A stretch of 64,000 bases of DNA, from NCBI GenBank assembly GCA_000827325.1, contig KN832878.1:372001-436000 (forward strand). The letters run 5' to 3'. The notes beneath the pieces are model-generated. The model was not told where the DNA came from and made no database searches. It worked only from the letters and a program-made list of their open reading frames with translations. The stretch comes from Oidiodendron maius Zn. Taxonomy: Eukaryota > Ascomycota > Leotiomycetes > Myxotrichaceae. Positions 36,987-47,728 of the stretch are shown piece by piece (within the stretch, counting starts at the first letter, position 1; each line of letters starts with the position of its first letter). A program made the translations under genes and the position numbers.

Positions 36987-39234
36987 TTAAGCCGGGGACT
37001 TGCTGGGGGCGCTGAGCTGTGCCGACCCACCGTTCTGGCGTGCATCGTTGCTACTCATGGACAAGTTTCCAAGGCCCGAGGAGAGAAAAGCGAAGGGATC
37101 GCTCTCGCCCTGGTTAGAGTAGAAGTTATTAGATGGACCAGCAGAAGCAGGGCCGTTGCTAGCGGATTGGAAAGCAACCTCGGCAGCACGGCTGTCAAAG
37201 GGACCAGCGGAGTGAGCCCCGCTAGATGGGCCGAAGTGCGTGTTCAAAGTTCCCGGGTAAGGGCCAGTCGACGCGCCAAGCCCTGAGGGGAGGGCATAGG
37301 TGCTGGGAGGTCCACCAAAGTGTTGTCCACCGTAGCTTCCAGACGAACCAAAGGCTCCACCAGTAGCGGAAGCAAAAGGGCCTGGGCCAGGCGTACCGGC
37401 AATTGACCCTTGGCCCATGCCGTAGTTGGAAGATTGCTCCATTGGAGACGGGTATCCAGAGTCGGCCACGACAGCTGCTCCCGCACGACTAGCACCACAT
37501 CGGAGACAGCTGACGTTCTTGGCGAAGTTGTGGTATCCACAGCCCTCAGAGCCGCACTTCCAGTCACCGGCGCGGAAGGGCACAACACCACCACTCCCAC
37601 CCATACGACCACCTCCGTGACTACCCATACCTCCGTGGTGTCCCATATGCTGAGGGGGTGGCATCATGGCAGGCGGTCCATATCCATATCCTCCACCATA
37701 GCCACCCATTGAATCTCCGCCAGGGCCTGCGCCCATAGCAGGGAAGGAACAGCGGAAGCAGGCAGTTCGGCGCTGGAAGTTAGAGAAGCCGCAGGACGGG
37801 CAGGTCCAGTCTCCAGGACGAGGTCGATTCTTACTGGGGGGGAAAGGGGTCAAGATCTCGGCAGCGCGATCTAGGACTCGGCTGGAGGAGGGGGATACTT
37901 CAATTGCTTTCTCGTTAAGAGCACGGCCATTCATACACAAACTTTCGGCAGCCTGGAATGGTGTTAGACAATGTCCTCGAGTATTAAAAAACTTAATAAG
38001 TGCTTTGGGGGGTAACGCAAGAAGCTTTTCATAGAGAAGGATGATGTATTCGCGCCGCGCGGACATCACCATTTTGTATGAGTCGCAAGCCTGACAGTAC
38101 AATTGTAAGTGAATATGAGATAATGGGCTGACCTCTTCGTGAGATGAGAAAACTGCAAAGCCGGAGCCAGTAGGCTTATGCTGGTCCGGGGTACGCAGCG
38201 TCCAAAAAGCAATTGGGCGCCCGCCAAACTGTGTGAACCAACTCTCCAACTCAGATTGGGTAGTATCGTGAGGAAGACCTGCCATGTGAAGGACCTTGCT
38301 GCGCTCAGACAAGAACGCACGAACATCAGCGCGCGCATCCATTGGACGTGTCAGGACGTCGGGGTGATCAGAAACCGGCTGGGACTTCCGGATCAGACCT
38401 CTCAGCACGCGGGCCAGTGTAACTGCTTCCTCCATCGCACGACGAGGGGAAGCTGGCGCAAGGGCCTGCAGGTGGAAGGGCAGGTTGTGCTTGATGGGCG
38501 CACTAGACTGGACCGGCTCGACTTCGAGCGCGGCGCAGATGTTGGACAACATGGATGGACCGAAGGGTAGGGACTCAGGATGGTGCTGCTGCCAGCGCTG
38601 GTATTCTGTTCGGAGATCGAAGGTTCGTGAATGTTGGAGGTAGGGCGGCAGGACGACGGCCTTGTCACGAGCTTCGCGGGGGAGCTGGACACGCAGGTCC
38701 CAGGAGTCGAGAGTGACGAAGGAGAAGTCGAGGTTCTGCGCTGTGAGGTGTTCAGATGCAAAGGCGTCGAAGCGATTGATGGCATCGCGGAAGGTCCCAG
38801 CATTGCGAACATGTTCCCAGGTCAAGGTCGTCAAGCTCGCTGGGGGAGAGAGTGTCAGCGGGCGCCGCTCTTAAAGCTTCCCAAGTAGGCTGGTGAGATG
38901 ACAGCTACTTACTGCACAGAGGGGTAATGGGGGTGTTGATGGGCTTGACCAGGACGCTCTCACGGTGAAGCTATAGTAGAGTGGAGTTAGCCCAGACGGA
39001 GCAATTAAAATTAAAAAAAAGTTAAATATTGGCAACAGTGAGGAATTGAGCATCCGCCACTCGCCCACGCACCTCTTCACAGGTCTTACCGTCGAGCAGG
39101 ATCCATCCCAGCTCAATGACCTCGGCTGAATCCTTCGTCACGTAGACGCCATGCTCATCACAGGTCGTGGCCACATGGACGACGACATACCGGTCGAGAT
39201 TGTTCGGGGGCTGGCTGGTCCCGATCGACGACAT
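36987..39234 (-). CDS. Nrp1-like RNA-binding protein: degenerate exonuclease fold, RRM, two RanBP2 zinc fingers
   Basis: Four exons: 39234-39073, 38970-38913, 38839-38133 and 37952-36987; 630 residues. The order is as in yeast Nrp1 (Asn-rich protein, stress-granule associated). Residues about 14-230 resemble the Eri1-type DEDDh exonuclease fold, but the first motif reads VVVHVATTCDE, with His20 and Ala22 where the acids should be, so catalysis is unlikely. An RRM follows (about 236-332; RNP1-like TGSGFAVFSS). Two zinc fingers come next (GDWTCPSCGFSNFQRRTACF and GDWKCGSEGCGYHNFAKNVS), each of the RanBP2 W-x-C-x2-4-C...N...C-x2-C type. The tail is Gly/Ser/Pro/Tyr-rich and disordered. The third intron (180 bases) is itself open in frame. 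Confidence 0.85.
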
Positions 39235-40781
39235 TATTCGAAGGACGCAAGGGCTGGCTGGGGCTGGGGATCCGCGCAGAGCCTCTCTCGGGGCGGGAGA
39301 GGGAAGGGCGAAGGGGCAGTGGGAGGAGACGACCGCAGGCGATGCAGCAGCAGCAGTAAGGAGAGAAAAGGAGATAGCCGCGCAGACTGGGGGGAGGAAC
39401 GTCGTGAGCGAGCCGAGCTACAGGTGACGAGGCGGCGAGGGGATCCTCAATGGCCGTCGACAACGGAGCACGATGAGACGGGCGGGGGGAAGGAGCGGCG
39501 GGGGGATGATGGCGAGGTGGTGAAGATGGGAGGATGAGGAGGAGAGTTGAGAAGGACGAAAGTGGAACTTCAAATTGGGAATCTCTCAATTCTCCCTGTC
39601 AAGGGAAGCCGTTTAGCGGGTTGGACGAAGGGTACCTGGCCTGAGGTATCCAGGCACGGCGGCCGTTTAGGCGGGAGGTAAATCCAGCCGGAGGGTCCGG
39701 TAAAACTGTGGGGCAACGGCCGAATGAGGGGGGATATCAGGGGGAGCGGGGCGGCCGCGGCGTAAATACGGCTCAAATAGGGGCGAATTACAGCGAGATT
39801 TACCAACTTACGAAAGCTGGTTAAACTGGAGTACCGGCAGTATTCACGAGTGACCCGCGTCCATGTACCCGCTACTACTGTGGCTGTTGAGTGAATTGAT
39901 ATACGGCAATAGATTGAATGACCATGCAGAAGCCCCCAACCCACCGCGCAGGCAATACTGATCTGTCAACATCCTCTACACCATCTCCCACCTCCCACCT
40001 CAAACACGAGCAGCGCGCCAGCCACGTTGAGCGTACACAGGGATCCGCGGGACGCTGGAAAAGGGACGGCTTCGGACTGTTTCATTTATCCTTGACACCA
40101 GCGACCTCTGCCCCCGGCGAGAGCATCCTGCCCGCTGTTTTGCTGACTTACGTCGCCCCTAACGCCCGTGCATGGGCACAGCACGTCTGCTTTGGGCCAG
40201 GTAATGTATGGTGTTGTAAAGCTCGGGTAGGGGGTAGGATTGTTGCTGAAGAATATCAGATATCAGTGGGAGATCCCTACGTGGCTGTAGCACTACGTAT
40301 GAAAAGCTCTGTCTGTTGTCTTGGGTCAGTCAAAGGATTGCTCTTCGATTAGCAACCACCACCTGAAGGTGAGACGGTGCAGTCTTGAACCCTGAGCTTG
40401 AATAATCCTCCTGGAGCAATTCGTGGCTGTGGTCGAGCTGTTGAGTAACGGCAAATTCCCAATGAAGTAGCCACCAGGACTCCAATCAACAGACCTGCAA
40501 TTGCCTGCAAGACAACAATATATATCATGGGACACCAAAATAGCAAAAAGGACAAACCTACACAGCTTACAGGACTGCAGGCAAGTACTAAATGAGAGCA
40601 AGTCGAAGCATGGAATAGTCTTTCTTTCTTTTCTTTCTCCCTACTCTTTACCTTTCCACCCCTATACCTTCTTCCATCTATCTTCTTTCTACACAGCTCA
40701 TGCGATCCCCCTCCTCAGTCCTGCTCATACCTATTATCTCCTTACCATCGAGCACGGCACTCTCCTTGCAAGCGCAAAACT
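39235..40781. other. Intergenic between the nrp1-like promoter and the carboxylase alpha 3' end
   Basis: The first few hundred bases are the promoter and leader of the minus-strand nrp1-like gene, purine-rich on the plus strand (so CT-rich in the transcript). A 144-codon plus-strand frame at 39918-40352 has no family, no splice support and biased composition, and I do not call it. A long pyrimidine run at 40618-40690 lies just past the carboxylase alpha stop codon. Confidence 0.5.
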
Positions 40782-42846
40782 CTATAGCTTCGACCCTCCC
40801 GCCTGCAACTCGACTACTAACACCCCATCCCCAACATCGTCCCCCTCGTCCCCTTCATACACCCAGATCACCCTCCCGCCCCGCGCCGCCCGGATCTCCA
40901 GCTCCATCTTCATCTGCTGCACCACGGCCACTACATCCCCCTTCCGCACCTCGTCCCCCGCGTCTACCAGCAGCTCCATCAGCTTGCCCGCGAACGGGAT
41001 GATGATGTGGTACGGGTTGGCCGGGTCGCCGCGTCTGTGTGTCGCGGCGCTGGTGATGGATCCAAAGGATGCGGTCGTTGACGCAAGGGTCAGGAGGTAA
41101 GAGGATGGCGGGGTAGTGGGAGTTGTGTAGGTTATCTGTGCGGTGAGGGAGGATGGGAATTCGTTGCGTAGAACGCGTGTTACTTGGAGATGGCTCGGGG
41201 TGGAATTCGAGGGTGAAGATTTGCTCTCGGTTCCAGGTGTCAGAGATATGGACCACGCATCGCCTTTTCGGAAGAGGACGTTCGATGCTGCTGATATAGT
41301 TTTTGGCTTTGCATTTGTTAGGTGTCCTGAATTGGCTATGGCGGTCGTAATCTTCTTTCCTGACTTTAGGACAGAGGGTAGTTGTGTTTCCAGCCATTGT
41401 GTATCACAAATCTGGGCCGCGAAGTCCTCGCTGGAAACGATACCCCGCAGGGCATCTAGATTGGTTTTGATGCCTTCGATATACGTGTCTGCCAAAGCCC
41501 GCTTCGCCTTCATGACCACATCCTCCCAGGTTGGGGCAGTGATTATGATCTTAGCTATCAAGCTATCGAAATATGTTCCAATGACAGCGGGATGAGAGGG
41601 AAGAAGATGGGTATCCACTCGCACTCCATTGCCGGCTGGTAATTGGAAGGTTTCAATCTTGCCAACGCTCAAAGACCACTCATTCGAAGCGTCTTCAGCT
41701 GTGACTCGAAGTTGGAGGGACTGTATTGATGGTGGAGTCTCGGGATCTTCTGGCAGGCTCGACAGAGAGAGGGATGACAATGGGCAGCCTTGGGCCAAGA
41801 GGAGTTGTATCTTGACCAGATCAAGTCCCATGGCGATGGATTCTGTAATGACGTGCTCTACCTGGAGACGAGGATTGACCTCCAAAAAGTAGAATTCCGG
41901 TGGTGATGAGCGGACTAGAAACTCAAACGTCCCGAGAGAAGAATAATTGACCTGTTCTAATCAGCATGCCTTAGAGACACGACAAAGTTTATAAGACATA
42001 CCTGCTTCGCCATTCTCAAGGCTGCGTAGATGACCTCCGCTACCAACTTTCTCGAACGTATAGAACTTGGCGCAAACTCAACCACCTTTTGGAACCTTCT
42101 CTGGATACTACACTCCCTCTCCCAAAGATGTGTCACATTTCCCCTCCCATCCCCAATAATTTGCACCTCCACATGCCTATACCCCTCAATGGCAGCCTTT
42201 TCTACAAACGCCTTCCCACTCGGACTCTCCTGCAGCGCTCTCTTCGCCAACGCAGCCAACTCTCCTTCCTCTCTCACAATCCTAATCCCGCGTCCTCCAC
42301 CCCCATCAACGGCTTTAATAATAACAGGGTACCCAACTACCGATGCAAAGGATTGCAACTCTTTTATATCACTAGTCGGATTCTGTAGAGCCGGCAGGAC
42401 GGGAACGCAGCACTCTTCTGCTAACCGCCTGGCTTGCAGCTTATCTGCCGTCCTAGATAAGATCGCAGGCCCAGGTCCGATGACTAGAGCCCCTGCTTCG
42501 TCCCACATGCGTTGAGCAAAGTCAGGTGATTCAGAAAGGAAGCCATAGCCCGGATGAATGGCGTCGATGCCGTGCTTCTTGACCAGGGAAACGAGCCCTG
42601 AGATATTGAGGTATGATGATGGAGAGTCTAATTCTATTGCGTGTAATGAATTGCTGGTGTGAGAGGCGTCATTTTCCGTGTATACGGAATACGTCTCGAT
42701 GTCTAACTCTCTAGCAGTGGATAAGATCCTGGTTGCGATTTCCCCTCTATAAGTATATTAGCATTGCTCGGGTCGTATAGCTAGGATAGATACCTATTTG
42801 CAACAAGAAGCCGCTTTATAGGCCTCTGTGTTGTATATGCCATCAT
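40782..42846 (-). CDS. Biotin-dependent acyl-CoA carboxylase alpha subunit (biotin carboxylase + BCCP), ending in SKL
   Basis: Three exons: 42846-42794, 42746-42002 and 41951-40782; 655 residues. It carboxylates its own biotin with ATP and bicarbonate and passes CO2 to the partner beta subunit encoded divergently next door. Visible parts: biotin-carboxylase N-lobe (RLLVANRGEIATRIL, IHPGYGFLSESPDF), ATP-grasp loop (AVDGGGGRGIRIV), signature LEVNPRLQVEHVITE, C-terminal lobe, a linking region, and a biotinyl domain with the acceptor lysine (about Lys614) in QQMKME rather than the usual AMKM. There is no mitochondrial presequence: the catalytic fold begins almost at the first residue. The protein ends GGSKL, a canonical PTS1, so peroxisomal import is predicted. 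It is smaller and differently placed from mitochondrial MCC/PCC alpha. Substrate unknown. Confidence 0.92.
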
Positions 42847-43088
42847 TACTATAACAAATACAAACCCAGCGGGGAATTACGTAGAATAAGAGTAGAATAA
42901 AAGGAATGAGATGGGATGGCTCCTGTTAGGTGTTTTCGGGTGATACTTTGCCGACCCCACCAAAATCAATCTGGGGAACCGAGGCAATCGTGCGAAGCTC
43001 CAACTGCACTCCAAACATCTCCCTGAAACATTCCACTTTCCACCTAATATAACTTCCTCCTACTTTCCATGTCTGTATATAATTCACC
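42847..43088. promoter_or_regulatory. Bidirectional promoter of the two carboxylase subunits
   Basis: Only 242 bases separate the two start codons, so alpha and beta are probably co-expressed from shared elements. No TATA box is well placed. The beta side ends in a CT-rich leader. Confidence 0.75.
42979..42984 (+). promoter_or_regulatory. CCGAGG, FarA/FarB-type fatty-acid response core
   Basis: CCGAGG (CCTCGG on the other strand) is the core site of the Aspergillus fatty-acid regulators FarA and FarB, found before beta-oxidation and peroxisome genes. One copy lies mid-way between the divergent carboxylase genes. A six-base match can occur by chance, so this is supportive only. Confidence 0.4.
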
Positions 43089-44932
43089 ATGGTCGATGAC
43101 AATGACCCTAAGCCAGCCCCCGCATCTAGCAATCCTACCCAGCGCCTCTCCCAAGTAGCAGGTCACGTCGCCTCCGTCAAGAAACGCGGCTCCAAATCGA
43201 AACCTAAAGACAAATCGAAGCAGGATATTCTCCCAGTAGACTACTCTGACATCTTTACCCAACTATCTACTCTCCGGAGCATAGCTAGCACCCCGGATCC
43301 CAAGAACAAGGGATACGTGCGGCAGAAACAAGCCGGGAAACTCTGGGTGCGTGAGCGTGTAGTAGAGCTCCTCGACCAAGGAAGTTTCCGTGAAGTTGGC
43401 TCCGTTTCCGGGACAGTAGAATGGAAGAAGTTGTCTGATACGAGAGAAGAGCCGGTCTCTTATATACCTTCGAATAATGTTCAAGGATTCGGGACGTTAA
43501 GAGGTAGGAAAGTCGTGTTTACTGCAGATGATTTCTCGATCCGTGCAGGGCATGCCGATGGCGCGCTAATGGAGAAGACTATTTACATGGAGAAGTTAGC
43601 TATTGCTTTGAAATTGCCGATATTAAAACTCGTGGATGGGAGTTCTGGTGGGGGCAGCGTGACGACGATAAAGAAAATGGGATTCTCCTACATCCCACCT
43701 ATGCCATCTTTTGAGTTCGTGGTCAAGCAGCTGAATATGGGCATCCCGAATCTTGGGGCGGTTCTGGGGCCGGCAATCGGGCTGGGCGCGGCGAGAGTCG
43801 TAGCGTGCCATTTTTCAGTTATGGCAGCTGATGTAGGAGCTCTGTTTAATGCGGGACCGAAAGTGGTTGCAGGTATACTTTCCTACAGCATAGTCGCTTA
43901 CACCAGTTACTAAATCTTCATCTAGGCGCGACGTTTGAAGAGGGACTAAGTTTCACGGATCTCGGAGGACCGAGTATGCATTGTACTAATGGGACCATCG
44001 ACAACTTGGCAAGGAATGAGCAAGAGTGCTTCGAACAGTTACGCACAGTATTAAGCTACTTGCCCAATTGGGGAGGCTCTTTGCCTCCCGTCATCGCCTC
44101 CGAAGATCCTGCAGAAAGGCAGTGCGAGGATCTTCGAACAATCATTCCAAGGAAGAAGACACGCATGTACGACGCTCGAAAGATTATTACCACAGTGGTT
44201 GATATTAACAGCTGGTTCGAGATTGGAGCTCTGTGGGGAACAACAGCTATCGTTGGCCTGGCCCGTTTGTGTGGTCGACCTGTGGGAATAGTATCATTAA
44301 ATTGTGAAGTAAACGCGGGAGCTTTGGACGCTGCTGGAAGTCAAAAGATCACTCGACATCTCAAATTCTGCGATATCTTCAATATCCCAGTGGTTCAGTT
44401 CGTCGATGTACCGGGATACGCAATTGGCACTATTGCTGAACGTACAGCGACCATGCGCCATGGCGTGGCTCTGGCCACCACATACTATTCCACCACCATG
44501 CCGGTTTTCAGCGTCGTGACTCGAAGAGTATTTGGTGTTGCCGGCGGAATCATGCTGGATTGTCGAGATCCACGCATGAGAGTTGCCTGGCCAAGTGGGG
44601 ACTGGGGAAGCCTGCCTCTAGAGGGGGGAATTGAGGTTGGCCATGCCGCAGAGTTAAAGGTCTTGCCACCCGGCCAGCGCGAGGAGAGGTATAGAGAGTT
44701 GGAACGAGAGTATCTGCGACTCATGAATCCCGTGAGGACTGCCAATGCATTTGGTGTGGAGGAAATCATTGATCCGGCACTAACGAGACAGGTTGTTGTG
44801 GAATGGGTTAAGCATGTGTAAGTCAAAAGTCCAACATCATTAATCTTGCTGATCTTGGATAGGTATGAGAACCTTCTTCCCGCCAGATTGCTGGATAGAG
44901 CGAATGGAAAGATCCAACCCATGTTCTATTGA
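43089..44932 (+). CDS. Acyl-CoA carboxylase beta subunit (carboxyltransferase) with PTS2-like N-terminus
   Basis: Three exons: 43089-43872, 43926-44817 and 44863-44932; 581 residues. It transfers CO2 from carboxybiotin to an acyl-CoA. The core starts near residue 60 (GKLWVRERVVELLDQGSFRE) and carries both crotonase-like halves: the N-half with DGSSGGGSVTTIKK and PAIGLGAARVVACHFSVM, and the C-half with SLNCEVNAGALDAAGSQKIT, FVDVPGYAIGT, RHGVALATTYYSTTMP and FGVAGGIMLDCRDP. It is of the propionyl/acyl-CoA type rather than close to MCC beta, but the substrate cannot be read by eye. About 45 extra residues precede the core and contain RLSQVAGHV (19-27), which fits the PTS2 pattern R-L-x2-V-A-x-H, with Val at the last place instead of Leu/Ala. 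The short last exon supplies the family's C-terminal helix (YENLLPARLLD). Confidence 0.92.
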
Positions 44933-45775
44933 GTATGAATCATGAATTTTTTCAGATTTCGCCACAAAAAATGTTTCACCCTTCACCATACAGCTAGGGA
45001 AGCTGGTTGGCCTATTCGCTTAAGATTAGGTTTGAAGAGAAGAACCAAAATCCGAGTGTGGCTGTATCTCATAAGGGGATGATCGCCCAGTTGAGTTACC
45101 CTCTCAAGAATCTCCACTGTCAGGGGAGGACGGCCGGAGCCATCTACTGTTATTTTCTTTAGTTGCACCTTCGGCTCCTAAACTTCACTTTTCATGCATT
45201 TGGAGGACTGTTCAATGGGCTAAACTTGTCATACTGTCTATATGTGTAAAAATAATGCAACGCTATAGCCGAGGCCCGCGATATGACACCTTGATCAGAC
45301 TGGAATCAGGCAGTACGGCATGTATCAAAGTAAGATTCGACAATTTATGGACCTCTTATGATCCGAAAACTGAATAGAGACAAACAAACCTATTGATCGT
45401 TGCTTCCTATACATGACGCAAACGCAGGGAATTTGTATATCTCACTCAAGGAAACCCTCTGAAACTGCGCCTCAAACTCGCAACCCCTGTCATCCTTATC
45501 TCCAAACAAAATCCTTGTGCATAATATCCGGACAAAGACAATCGCATTGCAATTTGTGCCCCTCGATGCTGCCTAACAAATACGTCACTGTTAAGCGACA
45601 GCGCATAAACATCCTGGAAGGACTTTCTTGTTTCCCCAACTACAATCTCCATCTATAAACACGCCACAACCACGCTACTCCACAAGACTCGAGCTCCGAA
45701 GACTTCACCTGCAATTCAACCTTTCTCCACAGAGGCTACGTCTAATACTGAGCTTTCAAACAGCACTCAACAGTA
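44933..45775. other. Intergenic between carboxylase beta and pmp3
   Basis: No gene or RNA structure recognised. It contains the beta transcript end and the pmp3 promoter; a CT/CA-rich leader precedes the pmp3 ATG. Confidence 0.5.
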
Positions 45776-46218
45776 ATGATGGGTACCCTCGGCGTTGTCT
45801 TCCTGGTTCTGATAACCATCCTTTGTGAGCACGCGACATCACCCTCCTCCCTACGGAACTAATAGTATTCAGTCCCTCCTCTTGGCGTCTATCTCATTGC
45901 AGGTTGCGGTGTAGACCTGCTCGTCAATATATGCCTCACATTACTTGCGTAAGATCCTCCCCAGGCCCACCTGCTTCTTATCCTTCTTCCAGATCTCACT
46001 CCGCTTTTGCAACCATTTGCCCGTACCATGGTCATATCTAACACTACTATAGGTACATCCCAGGTCACGTCCATGCGTTCTATCTCATGTATGTCTACTA
46101 CGAGCGGCGGGGAATGGCAATGGAAGGACGCTTCAATACTGCTCCGGCGCCTGGCGTCTATAGTGATCGCGTACAATCAGGTGGCCGTGGGTATGGAACA
46201 ATTGTGCAAACGGACTAG
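45776..46218 (+). CDS. Pmp3-family plasma-membrane proteolipid (UPF0057)
   Basis: Three small exons, 45776-45824, 45873-45948 and 46053-46218, with introns of 48 and 104 bases; 96 residues. No single exon is long enough to stand out. Two membrane helices are clear: GTLGVVFLVLITILFPPLGV and GCGVDLLVNICLTLLAYIPG, the latter containing the family motif, followed by HVHAFYLMYVYYE. The hydrophilic tail is longer than in yeast Pmp3, more like Sna2/Sna4 forms. These proteins affect membrane potential and salt tolerance at the plasma membrane or vacuole. The third exon is preceded by a CTAAC branch site. Two ATGs are adjacent; either may be used. Confidence 0.9.
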
Positions 46219-46884
46219 CTAAGGGCATTATGCCCGCCACGAATTTCCTTATCACGAATAACGAGCTGATTGCTATCAGCGGGAGATGGAGGGGCCGGTT
46301 CGGTTGGGAGCCCGTGGGAAGGCGTACCCTAGGGATACACACTCCGAAAGGCAATATTCTGCAGGGAAATTGATTCTTCTCGTGTCATCTTGCCAGTGAT
46401 ATGGTTAGGCTGCTGAGCATGAAATCGCTCGAGACATCGAGCTATTCTTGCAATCAGCGGTCTCTAAAGCATGGCTTCGCCTCAGAAACAATGAGAGCAT
46501 AGTAGGTGTGAAATGAAATTGAGTGCAATTTACAGTCTTCTAGACCTAGTATCAGAGTCTTCTATCCCTTTCCCCATCCTATGAACTATCTGCATATGTA
46601 TTGTACGATCTATTTCAAATGATGCTCCAGCCACATGTTACCCCACAATACGCTAGACCCAAACGGAATGCGAGGCTGAGGCGCCATCTCCTTGAGACGA
46701 GACGTGTTAAAATCTCTAGAGTGTTGAGGAAGATATCTCCAACCTTCAGTCAACCATTCTGACACAGCACTTTCTCCCTTTGAAAGCATTATTTCCTGGC
46801 TTCTCTCGAGTTCATGTCATAGTCTCACACCTCTATTGCGCCAATACCCACCCGTCGTCCTGGGAAAAGGACAATTAACCCGAG
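46219..46884. other. Intergenic between pmp3-like gene and spc3
   Basis: No gene seen; pmp3-like transcript end and spc3 promoter. Confidence 0.55.
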
Positions 46885-47728
46885 ATGCATTCCACCATCA
46901 CCCGAGCCCAGAATATCTTTGGCTTTTTCACAACCGTCCTCTTCGTGCTCGGGGCCATCATTGCATCCACTGATTTCCTTGCGCCACGTACACCAAGCGC
47001 AGATGTATTCGTCAAGGACATCCAAGTGTAAGCGCATTACCACCCTCCCAACAACAGAAGCATTTTTTAACCCTTCGTCCTTATAGAGTCCGCGGGAGAC
47101 CGCACTACTACTCCACCAAAAAAGAAGAATACGCCTCCATCCGCTTCTCTCTATCCGCAGATTTCTCTTCACTATTCAACTGGAACACTAAGCAAATCTT
47201 CGTGTGGGTATCTGCAACATGGCCTGAACCGTCGGCATCAAATAAGAGCATACACACCAATGAGGCCGTCATTTGGGATACGATTATCACGAGTCCCTCT
47301 TCAGATCACCTGCAGAATATCGGGCCTGTAGCGATGAAGAAATTGATTAAGAGCGCGAAGGGAAAGTCTATTGATCCAAGCCGGTAAGTTCACTATAGTT
47401 CAGAATTTCACCAATTTCTCTTTCCGGAATATAGCGCAGGATTCTAATAAAGTTTTAAAATAGAGGGAAAATCGAGTTACGGAATCAGAAGCCAAAGTAC
47501 CAGATCACAGCGCCGTCGGGGAAGCTCGCGGAACTAGACGACGTGCTTCTCAAGGTTCATTACAACATTCAACCATGGGTAGGAATCCTGACCTGGACGC
47601 AGCAGGTCGAGTTCTGGAATTGGAAGGTTATTGAGGGTGGCGTGAGCAAGATCTTCAAGCTACCGGCGCTAAAGAAGAAAGATGAGAAGAAGGACGAAAA
47701 GAAGAAGACGACCAAGAAAGCTACATAG
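46885..47728 (+). CDS. spc3: Signal peptidase complex subunit Spc3 (SPC22/23)
   Basis: Three exons: 46885-47027, 47087-47383 and 47464-47728; 234 residues. It is the lumenal, essential partner of the Sec11 catalytic subunit, removing signal peptides in the endoplasmic reticulum. It has the family start MHSTITRAQNIFGFF, one N-terminal membrane anchor (about 13-35) and the lumenal part with KQIFVWVSATWP, NEAVIWDTIITS, RNQKPKYQI and the C-terminal YNIQPWVGILTWTQ. The C-terminus carries a lysine/aspartate-rich extension (KKKDEKKDEKKKTTKK) not present in yeast, probably lineage-specific. Confidence 0.94.

Noticed and set aside
39918-40352. 144-codon plus-strand open frame
   Set aside because: No family, no splice or promoter support, composition like spacer; lies within the region between two minus-strand genes.
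43076-43083. TATATAAT just before the carboxylase beta ATG
   Set aside because: Only six bases from the start codon, too close to serve as the core promoter TATA box.
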